A DNA stretch of 64,000 bases from Bugula neritina (taxonomy: Eukaryota > Bryozoa > Gymnolaemata > Cheilostomatida > Bugulidae), in contig OZ037773.1 in assembly GCA_964035545.1 (NCBI GenBank), forward strand, positions 310,001 through 374,000. The letters are read 5' to 3'. The first letter of the stretch is position 1. Each line of letters starts with the position of its first letter. Made by a program: the position numbers and the translations under genes. The notes under the pieces were generated by a model. It had not been told where the DNA came from and ran no database searches. It worked only from the letters and a program-made list of their open reading frames with translations. This document shows positions 28,053 through 42,426 of the stretch, in pieces.

Positions 28053-29186
28053 TCATCCGCACACTATTTTGCAGACATTTCTGCAGTTTCCCCATCCGCC
28101 AATACGTCTGCCGTCAGAGGCAGATCTTTTCTTTGCAATCTGTGATAATATAGTCATGTTATATATCATATAGAGCTGGTATAATATAGTCATGTTATAT
28201 ATCATATAGAGCTGGTATAACATAGTCATGTTATATATCATATAGAGCTGGTATAACATAGTCATGTTATATATCATATAGAGCTGGTATAATATAGTCA
28301 TACTATATATCATATAGAGCTGGTATAACATAGTCATACTATATATCATATAGAGCTGGTATAACATAGTCATACTATATATCATATAGAGCTGGTATAA
28401 CATAGTCATACTATATATCATATAGAGCTGGTATAATATAGTCATATTATATATCATATAGAGCTGGTATTACATAGTCATGTTATATATCATAATATAG
28501 AGCTGATATAACTTAGTCATGCTATATATCATATAGAGCTGGTATAACATAGTCATACTATATATCATATAGAGCTGGTATTACATAGTCATGTTATATA
28601 TCATAATATAGAGCTGATATAACATAGTCATGCTATATATCATATAGAGTTGGTAGTTGGCTGTCGTAAGGCTTATAAAGTAATAACAGATGCTAAAGGA
28701 TGGGTATCCTGGGAGTACTACACCAAGGTTAATGCATTGAACAAAGCATTGCTTTCCATTAGACTAATATTATAGAATTATTGTATTTTCTGAGTGCTTC
28801 AACTTACTCTTAGAATGTAAAGCAAGCCTTAAACTTTTAATAAGTTTTTGGAACAAAGTATATCATGCAGCTACGTTGCTCCTGCAACTTACCACGACAT
28901 TTTTCTGTTTAGACTTCTGTATTATTTCTTTCACAACTAGATTATTAAAGTTGCTCTTTAATTTAGGTTCCTTAGTAGTAACACTGCTAAGTGAGTCTGG
29001 ACAAGTATGCCCCCTGTGCGCCAGCCACATCCATGCAAAACAGGTAGATTGTAGAAGGAGAACCAAGGCCAATATAAGAGAAAGATATCGAAAGATTTGG
29101 GAGGTTTTGCAACCCGTTCCTTGCTGAATGTTCAACTTGTTATATGGTTCTGAGGGAAGCAGTTTATATGAGTCCAAAGAAGCCAT
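28053..29186 (-). CDS. Small single-pass membrane protein with C-terminal Cys motif, copy 1
   Basis: Two coding exons, 29186-28893 (98 codons) and 28139-28053 (28 codons plus stop), phase 0, give 126 aa. The acceptor upstream of the ATG (TACTTTTGCAG|AAAG) shows that a 5' non-coding exon exists. Seen: a short polar N-terminus (MASLDSYKLLPSEPY), one hydrophobic segment at about 33-55 (LSLILALVLLLQSTCFAWMW) with no cleavage-site look, then a stalk with RGHTCPDS and a tail with GGWGNCRNVCKIVCG. The positive-inside pattern suggests type II topology with the Cys tail outside. Copies 2 and 3 (35500 and 41480) share the gene structure and tail. I recognise no named family. The 36-bp satellite fills the intron and ends on the exon 2 acceptor. 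Confidence 0.75.
28141..28655 (-). repeat. 36-bp minisatellite filling the intron of copy 1
   Basis: About 14 units containing TATAGAGCTGGTATAACATA. On the gene strand each unit ends in TATACCAG or similar, and the final, altered one (TATCACAG) is the acceptor of exon 2 at 28140/28139. Confidence 0.9.
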
Positions 29187-30882
29187 CTTTCTGCAAAAGT
29201 AAATATAAAGTTATATTAATATTATGAACAGGTAAACTAATAAAACATAAGTTGTGTTGTTTGAACAGATCTGAAGTAAAGAAGCCAAAGGAATACTTAC
29301 AATGTTCTGCATTGAACTGAAAAGATGACATCTTTCAGATGCTATGTATAAAATTCCACCACCCTTACTACTTTCATACACACCGAGCCCCTGTTGTCAC
29401 AATTATGATAGGCTTGTTGTTTAGTTGCTATGACAACAAAGGAATTTATCAACATGAATACTGCAGGTCTCCTGTCGTGTTAAATCTGCTATCAACTCCT
29501 GTAACTGCAGGCTATATGTTATGTACTCATTAGCCAATTGTACTCAAAAAAATACGACTGAATTCTTAGTAGTTGTGATTCGATATGCTGAAAGGGGTTG
29601 ACTTGAGAGAAGTTGCATAATTATACCTAAAATACAAATTAGTAAAAGAATATAATAATACATTAATCTACAATTCCAATTAATATTTGGAGTGCTTCCA
29701 TATCATTCTTTTGTTATGTGAATACTGACTCAGCATTTTGCTATCAACAAAACAAACTAGTGTATTAATTAGTCTCGCCAAAACTTTCCAATTTCTAATT
29801 CATTGTATTTGCAAGCATCATCTATAGGCTGTCTTATTATTTATACATGACTTACTAGCTAGCTATATTATTTATACATGACCTACTAGCTAGCTATATT
29901 ATTTATACATGACCTACTAGCTAGCTATATTATTTATACATGACCTACTAGCTAGCTATATTATTTATACATGACCTACTAGCTAGCTATATTATTTATA
30001 CATGACCTACTAGCTAGCTATATTATTTATACATGACCTACTAGCTAGCTATATTATTTTAAAATACTGCACAAGTTCATAAGAAAGTTCTATATGTTGT
30101 CTTCCCAATACCTGCTGGTATGCATTACAGAGAACAGATTTTGTACTGCAGCTTTACATTATATTTTGAATTGTCAGAAATACACAACGTAGAGGTATGG
30201 TACAGTCTCACAGAATCTTCTCTTGCACCCTGCAGTAGCTATATATCATTTACTATCTGAGTTCTAGGTTAACTAGGTTTGGTAGATCTCAGGGTGGTGC
30301 AACATTAGATGAGTCTCCTCTCTGGTGCTGATTGGAAGGCTGCACTAGGAGAAAATTTGCTCGCCCTGTGTGGATGCCATGTTGTGAAATTGTTGAACGG
30401 TCAGTTTGGAAAGTTTCTGCAGATGTAATCTAAGAGGCTGATTATTATTGAATAAGGCCACTTTCACGTTTCGCATATGCATTTTTAACACTTTTTGATA
30501 ATTTAGTTTTTCATCTTTAAAGTGAGCAAAACACAAATGCATTCAACAGATGCTGCAAGGAAGCGGAGACGTAACTGGGGAAGCAAAAGCTCTGTAGGCC
30601 AGCATGCAGTAAAGTTAAATGCATTAATGTCATTAGCTAGTAAATTTCCACTCCAGCTGACAAGGCATTGTGTGGAAGGGGTAGGTAGTTCCTGCAGCAG
30701 ATTGTCATGCCATCTGTCTAATTTGAATCCCCGCCAAGACCTACCTTTCACCAGACTTTCTGACAATATAAGTAATTAAGCTTGATGAGTTGCCAAAGGG
30801 CAGATAAGTCTAACCTGTATACAGCTACTAACCTGCCTATTCAGGAGTTGTGTGTTCTGTAATATTTTGGTATGGTTTATGC
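29187..30882. other. Intergenic DNA between copy 1 and the hAT-like element
   Basis: Includes the probable promoter and untranslated first exon of copy 1 just right of 29186, and one satellite listed separately. Two overlapping open frames at 30503-30779 on opposite strands show no recognisable domain and are not called. Confidence 0.4.
29842..30060. repeat. 31-bp minisatellite
   Basis: Seven near-perfect units with TGACCTACTAGCTAGCTATA; the core CTAGCTAG is palindromic. Confidence 0.95.
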
Positions 30883-32668
30883 CAGGGATGTAGTGGCAAA
30901 AATATTCTTGGCCATACTCTCAGGCCGGGGGTCCAGGGGGCCGCCTAGGCCCCCGGCGGGGTCCGGGGCAGCGCCCCGGCCGCCGAAGCCCTCAGAGCGC
31001 TTCTGATGCAAATTTATGCAATTTAAAGCCATTGTGAATTCTAATTCTACTGAAAAAAATCTGTGTTGAAATGTGCACCTCACTATTATTTTCATACCAT
31101 ACCAGCTACATGACGACTGGGCATTGCTGCAAACTATATAAATATTCAGTATTGTCCCATACCTGTTGACTGTAATTTTAAATGTAGTCTTACTCAATTG
31201 ACACTAAGTCCAACCTGTACAGAAAAATTGCTGAAGATCTCAAAAAGATGGAAGGATAGAGACAGGTAACAAGTGCTCTTCAAATGTAACCTGATTACTT
31301 CAAATATCTAATACACTGACGTGCACAGAAAAAGAATTATAGAACAGAACAGAGGAAGATTGCAAATTAGAAAATGTGTGTTGGTTATTTATAAAGAGCA
31401 ATTTGAATTGATAACTCATTGGCAAGCAGAAATTGGTTGAAAACCTAGTTGGAGTTTATTAGAGTATACTAGTCTAATCCATAAGGAGATACCACCGCAC
31501 CTCCTTGCACACAATAAAGCACACCAAAGAAGAGTATGTTAACTTGGTTTTAAAGTAAAACCCCTGAGCTTTCACTAGACACATCAAGGAAATATACCCA
31601 AAAGAACAAATTTGACAGGTTCAATATGTGTTAACCTAGAAGATGATTAAATGTAAAGCCAGACGTTAGTACAATCAAACATAAAAGATTACTTATGGTG
31701 GTGTACAGTTTGCAAAACCTCATTGCATTGATAATTAACATGGAATAACACAACCAAAATGTGGATATAGTACCTGTAGACCTCAGTGATAAATTTTCAT
31801 TAACCTCTCCTACACACCTGGTACTGTTTCCTGAAGACATTTTGATTTTATTTCTGGATTTCATGTTGGTTTTTTTTCCAAATTTCATTGCTTATTGACA
31901 AAATGCAAGTCCACACAAGATAAATAATGGCAACTTTCTAGCTGACACTGCCTTGCTGAGGCCACATTATTGGTATATTATAAGAATTCAGTCCCGCCAA
32001 ATAAAACCATACTTAATTGTGCTAGAGTTAAAATTTAAAAACTATGTTTTAGATCTTCCTGTTCCTCAGAGCACCTGCTTTTTTGAGTTTTCAATATTTT
32101 TTTGCAAAGTTAGACAAAAATCTACCCATTTTTGGCCAATTTTACCTGAAAAGTTTATTTTTCAATCCCTGCCAAATATCTCAGCAGGAAAGCATAGTAT
32201 TCGAATAAAACAAACACTGTCGAAAACCTGAGAAATTTATGCATAGCAAACTTTTTTATCTTTTCAATAGCCTTCATAGATTTTCTAAAAATTAGTGATT
32301 TATACACTGAAAATGAAATATTTTTTCCTTAGTAATCACTAATGCGCAGCACTTCGCGCTTCAGTGAATACGTAGAGATGAGAAGATGGAATGTTGATAG
32401 CTGCTTATTATTCATAGTGTAATCTCAGGCTAAACAATCACAAGTAGGCAACACGCATGCCACCCACATAGCATTAACATAACAAGAACTTAAACTAGAT
32501 TGTGAGCGAAATTTATGATGTTCTCAGTGAGGATGCCCTAACTATCCTGTGCACTAATCAGTAACACTTTCAAAAAATATATGCCCATACGGGCGTATGG
32601 CCAAGAACAGCCTATTTTCTTCTAGGCCATACGGCGTATGGGACCGTATGGGTACCACTACATCCCTG
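30883..32668. mobile_element. hAT-like non-autonomous DNA transposon, 1.79 kb
   Basis: The termini are inverted (CAGGGATGTAGTGG at 30883 and CCACTACATCCCTG ending 32668), and both sides carry the 8-bp direct repeat GTTTATGC (30875-30882 and 32669-32676). An 8-bp duplication with CAGGG-type ends is the hAT hallmark. A subterminal GC-rich palindromic block (about 30922-30990) stands out in otherwise AT-rich DNA, and a GGCCATAC/CGTATGG motif recurs near both ends. The internal open frames resemble no transposase I know, so the element needs a helper. Confidence 0.85.
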
Positions 32669-32824
32669 GTTTATGCATGTAAAACATAACATGTGTAATA
32701 TAATATTGTACTGTAATACATTAGGCAGGAATAAATAAACATAGTTGAAGCAGAGGGTATGATTCATTTACAAATTTAGATTTCAGTTTGGCATTCCATG
32801 AAATACATTGCATCTTGTGAGTCA

Positions 32825-33372
32825 CAACTCTGTGTAGCACGTGGTCCATGGCTGTGTATAGCACGTGGTCCATGGCTGTGTGTAGCATGTGGTCCATGGC
32901 TATGTGTAGCATGTGATCCATGGCTGTGTATAGCATGTGATCCATGGCTGTGTGTAGCATGTGGTCCATGGCTGTGTGTAGCATGTGGTCCATGGCTGTG
33001 TGTAGCATGTGGTCCATGGCTGTGTGTAGCATGTGGTCCATGGCTGTGTATAGCATGTGGTCTATGGCTGTGTATAGATAGCATGTGGTCCATGGCTGTG
33101 TATAGCATGTGGTCCATGGCTGTGTATAGCATGTGATCCATGGCTGTGTGTAGCCTGTGGTCCATGGCTGCGCGTATAGCATGTGGTCCATGTCTGTGTG
33201 TAGCATGTGGTCCATGGCTGTGTGTAGCATGTGGTCCATGGCTGTGTATAGCATGTGGTCCATGGCTGTGTGTAGCATGTGGTCCATGGCTGTGTGTAGC
33301 ATGTGGTATATGGCTGTGTGTAGCCTGTGGTCCATGGCTGCGTGTATAGCATGTGGTCCATGGCTGTGCCTA
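32825..33372. repeat. 24-bp minisatellite
   Basis: About 22 units of TGTGTATAGCATGTGGTCCA plus TGGC, with TGTGTGTAGC variants. Unit length divisible by three leaves several long false frames open on both strands. Confidence 0.97.
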
Positions 33373-33548
33373 TACAAAGAATGGTGGGGAATAGTTTGTT
33401 AGCCTGATAATTCCTCTATATATCTCAATAAAAGCAAACGAATTTTGTTAATATGAATGAACATCAAGTGTTGAGTTTCATCAAGTTTTACCCTGCAGAT
33501 GATGTAGTAGATAATGCTGAAGGTTGCATGCACTCTGTTAATGTATAT

Positions 33549-33759
33549 AAAAAGTCACGCAAGTTTATAGTCGCTATCCCTGTAAGAAACCCCTGATAGA
33601 AAGGGTTTTTGTTAGAACGGGCTAAGGACATGTTCAAATAAGGCACAGGAGCAATTATGACTGGATGCTTTTCCTAACATCACCAATGGCCTTTGTCGGG
33701 GTTTGAACCCACAACTTCGTGTTCACAAAGCGAACGCTCTAACCCTTAGACCACGGGTG
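33549..33759 (-). mobile_element. tRNA-derived SINE, copy 1
   Basis: On the minus strand it starts with a tRNA-like head with box A (GTGGTCTAAGGG) and box B (GGTTCAAACCC), then a body shared with 51541-51715 and 52359-52581 (GCCATTGGTGATGTTAGGAA). It is flanked by a 16-bp duplication CTCTGTTAATGTATAT (33533-33548 and 33760-33775). The tRNA part lacks a clean cloverleaf and belongs to a repeat, so it is not a tRNA gene. Confidence 0.88.
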
Positions 33760-33775
33760 CTCTGTTAATGTATAT

Positions 33776-33964
33776 CATTAGCTGTCCTTCGTGTCCGAAG
33801 ATGACTTCCGGTGAATCATGGTCCTCCATTTACATCTGTCTTTGCTGAGAGATTGCCAGCTACCAATAGGGATCTTCAGGTCTTTTAGATTGCGTTTAAC
33901 GGTATCTTTGAATCTCAGTCGCGGCCTGCCAACACCACGGGTGCCTTCTTTCAGGCTTCTTCAG
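33776..33964 (-). mobile_element. LINE ORF2 3'-end fragment
   Basis: Minus-strand translation gives the typical LINE C-terminal string GRPRLRFKDTVKRNLKDL, followed by a Trp-containing segment and RCKWRTMIH. Only the last 50-60 codons remain. GTTAATGTATAT occurs on both sides (33764-33775 and 33965-33976), consistent with a target duplication. Confidence 0.7.
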
Positions 33965-33976
33965 GTTAATGTATAT

Positions 33977-35499
33977 ACAGTGTATATATTTCTCAAAATA
34001 GATGGCTTGTGTGTCTCAGAGATAACTTACTATCAGCTGCATGTGGGCAATCTAATACAACCCTATTTATTATAGCAATTCCTATCATATAATAATTATT
34101 TACTTACTTGAGCAACTTGGAGTGGAACTTGCCAATGATAGTTATGAATAGACAACTCCTAATACACTAAGATGATGGCAGATGCACATCTGGGCAGGGA
34201 GAATGTTTATTCTATGAAGTATTTATTCACTTAGAGTTACCCTATATATCAGACTCACTTAGGTTCCATACAACTTGCTAAATGAGTGGGTTGCAACCCT
34301 TTACAAGTCGTACATTTCGCAATAGCCTCTTGAAATGTCTCCATACGAAGTCAATGATGTCTATTGATATAACTTCTCACATTGTACCAACATAAAAAGT
34401 AAACTATACAACACTATATGCCAGTCTGGCTTGTGACATGGCAGGATGTTTATATTTGTATCAAAGTGTCACCAAATGAATGGTGTGAGAGTTACATATT
34501 ATACTGTTATACCTGCACCATTTGAAGTTTTACTATAACTTTTGCATACAAATACAAATAACTACAATTGAAATGTTGTCTTTGTTTGAGAGTTGTCTAC
34601 AGCTAAGAATATATAATTTTTTAAAATCAATTGACAAAATATAGTAATGTTGCTAAAACTAATAATATCAAATTTATTTGCTGATTCCCTAGTCAATAGC
34701 AATACGGATTTTTACTTATGCTGGTATCATAAATACTAAACGATATTATTTTGTGAATTCTGAAGATAAATACAATTTTAAAATAAAACTAAAAGCTCAC
34801 AGCTTTATAACATTTAGCTGACTTGATTGGGTCACAGGTCAATCTGAAATAGCTGACATAGAATATGTGAAAGATACTTCTATGATGATGTAAACAAACA
34901 CATGTTTGTTAAACAATTTTGGTGACAGTTTCCAAGAATCAAGTTGGCAGAAGACAAGAGCTCTGGTGAAATAGAGAAACAGCCCACAACATTTATGTTT
35001 ATTGCTGGAACAGAAAAGTGGTTATTTTTATATCATTAATCATGTGATATGCATAATATATTATGCATATATATATATATACTATATTGTAGGAATGTAT
35101 ACTGATGATTAGCTACAACAATCAATAGGAGTTGCTATGGCAATGACTTGGTGTATCAGCCAATAGCGTTCATCATAACAAAATTGTGTCATCCACATAA
35201 GGCAGTAATAAATATAAAGCTATTGAGTGGGAACTCATCATATCTGGAAGCAGAGGTGGTGAAAGTTGCAGTGTATCGCTTGATCTCTCCTATTCAGCTC
35301 AAAACAAATCGATGTGAGTATAACTGTTGCTGTGTTTTCATCTCTTGACATAAGATTGTACATATATTTCTCACCTAGATGGCTGAAGTTTTGGATGGGT
35401 GGCTGCATAATGTGTGTAGTTGGTATAATACTGATTTTAATAAACAAGATAGTTTCATAGTTACAGTCCCATGCCTGGTATATTTACTTTTGCAGAAAG
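33977..35499 (+). other. AT-rich intergenic DNA upstream of copy 2
   Basis: No exon or transposon recognised. The right end must hold the promoter and untranslated exon of copy 2, because its ATG lies just after a splice acceptor. Confidence 0.4.
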
Positions 35500-36889
<1,390 letters not shown>

Positions 36890-39800
36890 ACAACAACACC
36901 ACCAACAAACTCATTACTAGACATCTTTGAACTATGAAGTAGTTATTGTAAATACCAAGCTACAGTTCTAACTGGACAAGTATATTAGACTAGAATCATT
37001 AGATTCTCACTAGAAACTGCTACTTGAAATTTAGCTGCTCTATTGTGGCAGCTGACTCAGAGCAGCTAGCTATCTATTTGGTCTAGAGAGCACTTCTGTC
37101 TGTGCAGACTGAACCACAACAAGAAGAATCCTGCAGCTTCCACACGATGTTTCAAATCATAATAAGTTATTTTAATGTAAATACATCGTATATATATAAT
37201 TATATTATGTAAATAGAGCAATATTTAATTATTTATACCATTACCTAATACATTTTAAACTCCCACAAAACTAAATTATTATTCTCTCATTCAAGTGTAA
37301 TACATTGCTATACCAGATAGTTTTGGCTATTTCAACAAAGGCCTGCTTTATATTTTTCTCATGTCATAATGGAATGAATATTTATATTTGTAAAATATAT
37401 GAGAAGTTTTGGCATAAAAATGCTGTGAAATCATGTGAAATCGAAGTTGTTGCAACAATTGCATTACGAGTGGCAATAGACTGCAAGGTGGCGCATGGTC
37501 AGATGGTCATCAGGTCATGCATTAAGCAAAACTATAATACCAAGATGATGTAATCTAGGATGATAATGTCTAGTAAACTGATGAACACTAAAGCAGATGG
37601 AAGCTAAAGCATGTCTGCAGAATCAAGTATAAATTGCTGGTACATAGATAATTAGTTTTAGAATATTCTATTTAGAGAAATAGTTTATACTTTGTTATAC
37701 AACCACACATCCATTTATAGTATTTTTCTCAGAAGCATTAGTAAGTAAGGCATCATACAGTTTGAGTTGCAACTATTAATTTATAACAAAAAGTCAAAGT
37801 TGTAATGATGTAAATCATAGTGACTCATGACTAATACTGACTTATGAGTCAGTCATATAGTGACTGACTCATAATGCAGTTTAATTAACCATTTCCGTGC
37901 AGCAGTGGATAAATTTTAATTAGTTTAGAAACTTTAATTAGCTTATGCACATTAATTTTCAAAATAAATTTTTTGTTGAAATTTTCAAAGAAGTATAAAC
38001 TTTTTTGCTACATTTCTGATCCTGAATACAAGCTTTTCTTACTTTCTCTATCACTGCACTTATACAGTGTACCTCTGTTTTATATGTGCATCTCATGTTA
38101 TACCCTATTAGATTTAGTCTGCTGAAGTTGTACTGAATTCAGACACCAGAATATTAACATTAGCTTCCAATAATTATTTGTAGAACTTGAGAGTTTGCAG
38201 CTATTGCCTATCATTCCTTGTGAAGAAATAAAACCCAGTTTTCAACAAATTCTTACATAACTTTATTTTAGAATAAGAAACATTAGTGAAAAGTCAGTAG
38301 CTTGATTTGATAAAATATTTAAAGCTCCACAATATTCTGTTTGTAAATTAGATCTGCCTGGTTTGTTTTAATTTGTATAACCATAATTCATGGTGCAAAT
38401 GTTTGAATATGAATACAAAGTCAACCAAGCAAAACTAATACAGAAAGCCTTGATTTGGAACTCTGTATTACAACTGGTCTAGTCAGCTGCTGAATAAATA
38501 GTTGCTAGAGGAACTTAGAAATAGCATTGTGCATGTCATTTTTACCAATTTCTGTCCTGGTTGTAAGAGTTGTTATGTAATCAATGAAGTGCGTAATCAC
38601 TTTGTTCACCACAAGAGTTGCTTCCTTCCTTCTGAAGCTGAGATAAAAGGATGTTTTTTGCTCCTAATTTAAATGCTTCGAAAGCTTTGCAGTTGTTCCT
38701 GTGAGACAGATGAGTGTGGAAAGGCTTAGAAGCTACTGGCTTCTTTCTAAACATTGAATTCAAATAGAAACCCCTCCATGAATCATGGATGCTGTGAGTA
38801 TATATAGGAATGACTCATAACCCACTGATGTTGAGCGATAGCAGTGTGGGTAATGTGGCTGTAAAACTGCAAGTTAACAGCAGCTAAAAACAGAATCCTA
38901 AAGTTCCTGAAATTTGAGCTGATCTGGGGTTTCCATATTTCAACAATCATTGCATCAGCAGAGAGCTTTTCCTGGTTATTTAGTCTGTGTTAAATTGTTT
39001 CTATATAATACCAGAAAGGGGCTGATGTGTGATGCTTAGTTAATAGCAACAGAGAATCAGTGACTAAAAGGTGCTCAGTCTATTACGTGCCCTCACTTGG
39101 CTTAGTCATGTCAACTTTGCCTGTATTTCAGTATCCATTACACAATATTTCTAATTAAACTATAAAACAAGTTTTCCTGGTGACAATTGTAATTACTCTA
39201 CATGCAAAACTCAAGAGGATGAATTTATCTGTTTTCATAAGTGTTGCTCAAGATAAGCTGAAATTGTTAAAGGTCACTTTATCTCCTTTCTAAAATAAGC
39301 AAATATGTATAAATCTGAAACCTAGATATAAAATAAACAGCTGGTGTGTTTAAGAGTCTTTTCAATGAAATTGTAATAACAATTGTTCAAACACTCTCCT
39401 TAAAAGTTTCACATTGATGCATTACCGTGAATATGATGACCTTACAGCTTTATGTCACATAGATAATAATGAAAAAACATCATGATTATTGTCTTATCTT
39501 TGTCATGTTTACAAGCTATGTTATGCAGCATACATAGTAAATATGATAATGATCACATTGAAGTTCTCAAGAATTTCATTTGCACACCATTATACATGAC
39601 CATTTATATTTATTATCCCCTGTACAGCAGCAGACTTTTGAAATGAGAATGTAGAATTATTATAGCATGTATAATCACAGCCAATCCAGCACCTCATGTA
39701 TCGGTTTATATTTTTCATGCTGGTCAGCAAGAAGGTGTGATCAATCAGCAAGTGAGGTTGAATCTCTCCTCCATTCCTAATTTATAGTACATTATAAAAA

Positions 39801-40995
39801 CCGATACTGAAGTGATTTTTATACAACATAGGGTAATTTATAGGGTAGCTCCCCAACCTCCCCAGCCCCTTACTAGTCCATCAGTAAAATGCCAGTTACT
39901 ACAACTAATTAAAATCCAATTTAAACAGAATGATTTGTGGAAACATAGGTTCATTCGGAGACTTTTAAATCCATTAAATTAATTACATTTCCAATATTTT
40001 ATGGCTTAGTAATTAATAATAATTGTGTTTGAATCAAAACAACCACTTAAGCTAATGTTCTACTTTGGAATTTCAATATACTGTAAGTCTTAATAAAACA
40101 ATAAAACTTGATGGAACAATTTACATATCTGCCTGACATGATAGGGGAAAGCAGCTGCCAAAGTTCAAAGTTCTCCATACTTATTGACTCATCACTTCCT
40201 TTCACAAATCCTTTGTTATGTATTTGTTTTGAGAGATATAAGTGTGGGTAGGAAGCAGGGTGTAAACACTTGCAACATAGCATTGCGCTTGTATAGCACT
40301 CCTGCCAGACAACATATTTTAGATTCAATGATTTTACACTCACTTAACTGATACTAGAACATAGCACAGCTGTTTATCCGTATTCAGCCAGTCTCCTGCA
40401 TTCAGTCAAGGAATTTTCACGCAGCTAGCGAATCATCAACCACCTTTCAGTAAGTACTCATAGACCATAGTGCCTATTCCAGGAACAGTTCTGTCTGTGT
40501 GTCTGTATTCAGAGTGCAAGTCAACTATAGCTTAGACAAGAGGTTTCTCCAAACTGTTTAGCATGTGAACCCATTTTATACCTTTTTAAAGATGATTACC
40601 ACTTTAGTTAATGGAATAGTAACTATAGTAAGCTGGTAAACTGTATAACAGTCACTGCATGTAATATGTAAATTGAACAACTGCTAAAATTAGACAAATA
40701 ATTTCAACTGCAGTCAATTTCAAATCTAACTGAAGTATTCCATGGGGATATGGAGGGAAGGCGAGCTACTACTATTTGGCACTTCTTAGCTTTGAAAAAC
40801 TTTGGTACAATAATTACATCGCCATTAATAAAAAATACTAATTGCATAACAACTTCAGTTTTCAACCTTTTAGCATTGCATTCATAAAATAACAGTTTGC
40901 AGGTGAAATATTTAACATCATCAAACTCCTCTCTTTTATTAAGCCTGCATAATGATATATAAATGCTGTTGCTAGGTATGCATTACAGCATTTTG
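36890..40995. other. 4.1 kb of AT-rich DNA with no gene recognised
   Basis: Contains the 3' flank of copy 2. I found no exon homologous to its neighbours, no transposon ends and no long tandem repeat. The short open frames look random. Confidence 0.45.
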
Positions 40996-41007
40996 TGTCA
41001 CTTTACC

Positions 41008-41477
41008 TTGTTACATGATAACTTCAGCATTACCTTGTTACCTCATATAACTTCAGCATTACCTTGCTACATGATAACTTCAGCATTACCTTGTTACCTC
41101 ATATAACTTCAGCATTATCTTGTTACATTATAACTTCAGCATTACCTTGTTACATGATAACTCCGGCATTACCTTGTTACCTCATATAACTTCAGAATTA
41201 CCTTGTTACGTGATAACTTCAGCATTACCTTGTTACATCATATAACTTCAGCATTACCTTGTTACGTGATAACTTCAGCATTACCTTGTTACATCATATA
41301 ACTTCAGCATTACCTTGTTACCTCATATAACTTCAGCATTACCTTGTTACGTGATAACTTCAGCATTACCTTGTTACATCATATAACTTCAGCATTACCT
41401 TGTTACGTGATAACTTCAGCATTACCTTGTTACATCATATAACTTCAGCATTACCTTGTTACCTCATATAACTTCAG
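41008..41477 (+). repeat. 27/29-bp minisatellite ending on the acceptor of copy 3
   Basis: About 17 alternating units of CATTACCTTGTTACATGATAACTTCAG type, in a 27-bp (GATAACTTCAG) and a 29-bp (CATATAACTTCAG) form. Every unit ends in an acceptor-like CTTCAG, and the last one is directly joined to GGATGG, the start of the first coding exon of copy 3. Confidence 0.95.
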
Positions 41478-41479
41478 GG

Positions 41480-42426
<947 letters not shown>

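Noticed and set aside
27178-28655. CRISPR-like direct repeats
   Set aside because: Units are contiguous with no unique spacers, and the DNA is clearly eukaryotic; these are minisatellites.
30503-30779. Pair of 85-87 codon ORFs on opposite strands
   Set aside because: Complexity is normal but there is no domain, splice context or paralogue; left as non-coding.
32721-33402. Multiple His/Met/Thr or Cys/Val-rich ORFs
   Set aside because: 24-bp satellite read in several frames on both strands.
33690-33759. tRNA gene on the minus strand
   Set aside because: A box A and box B are present, but the same sequence heads a dispersed repeat with target duplications; it is a SINE head without a clean cloverleaf.
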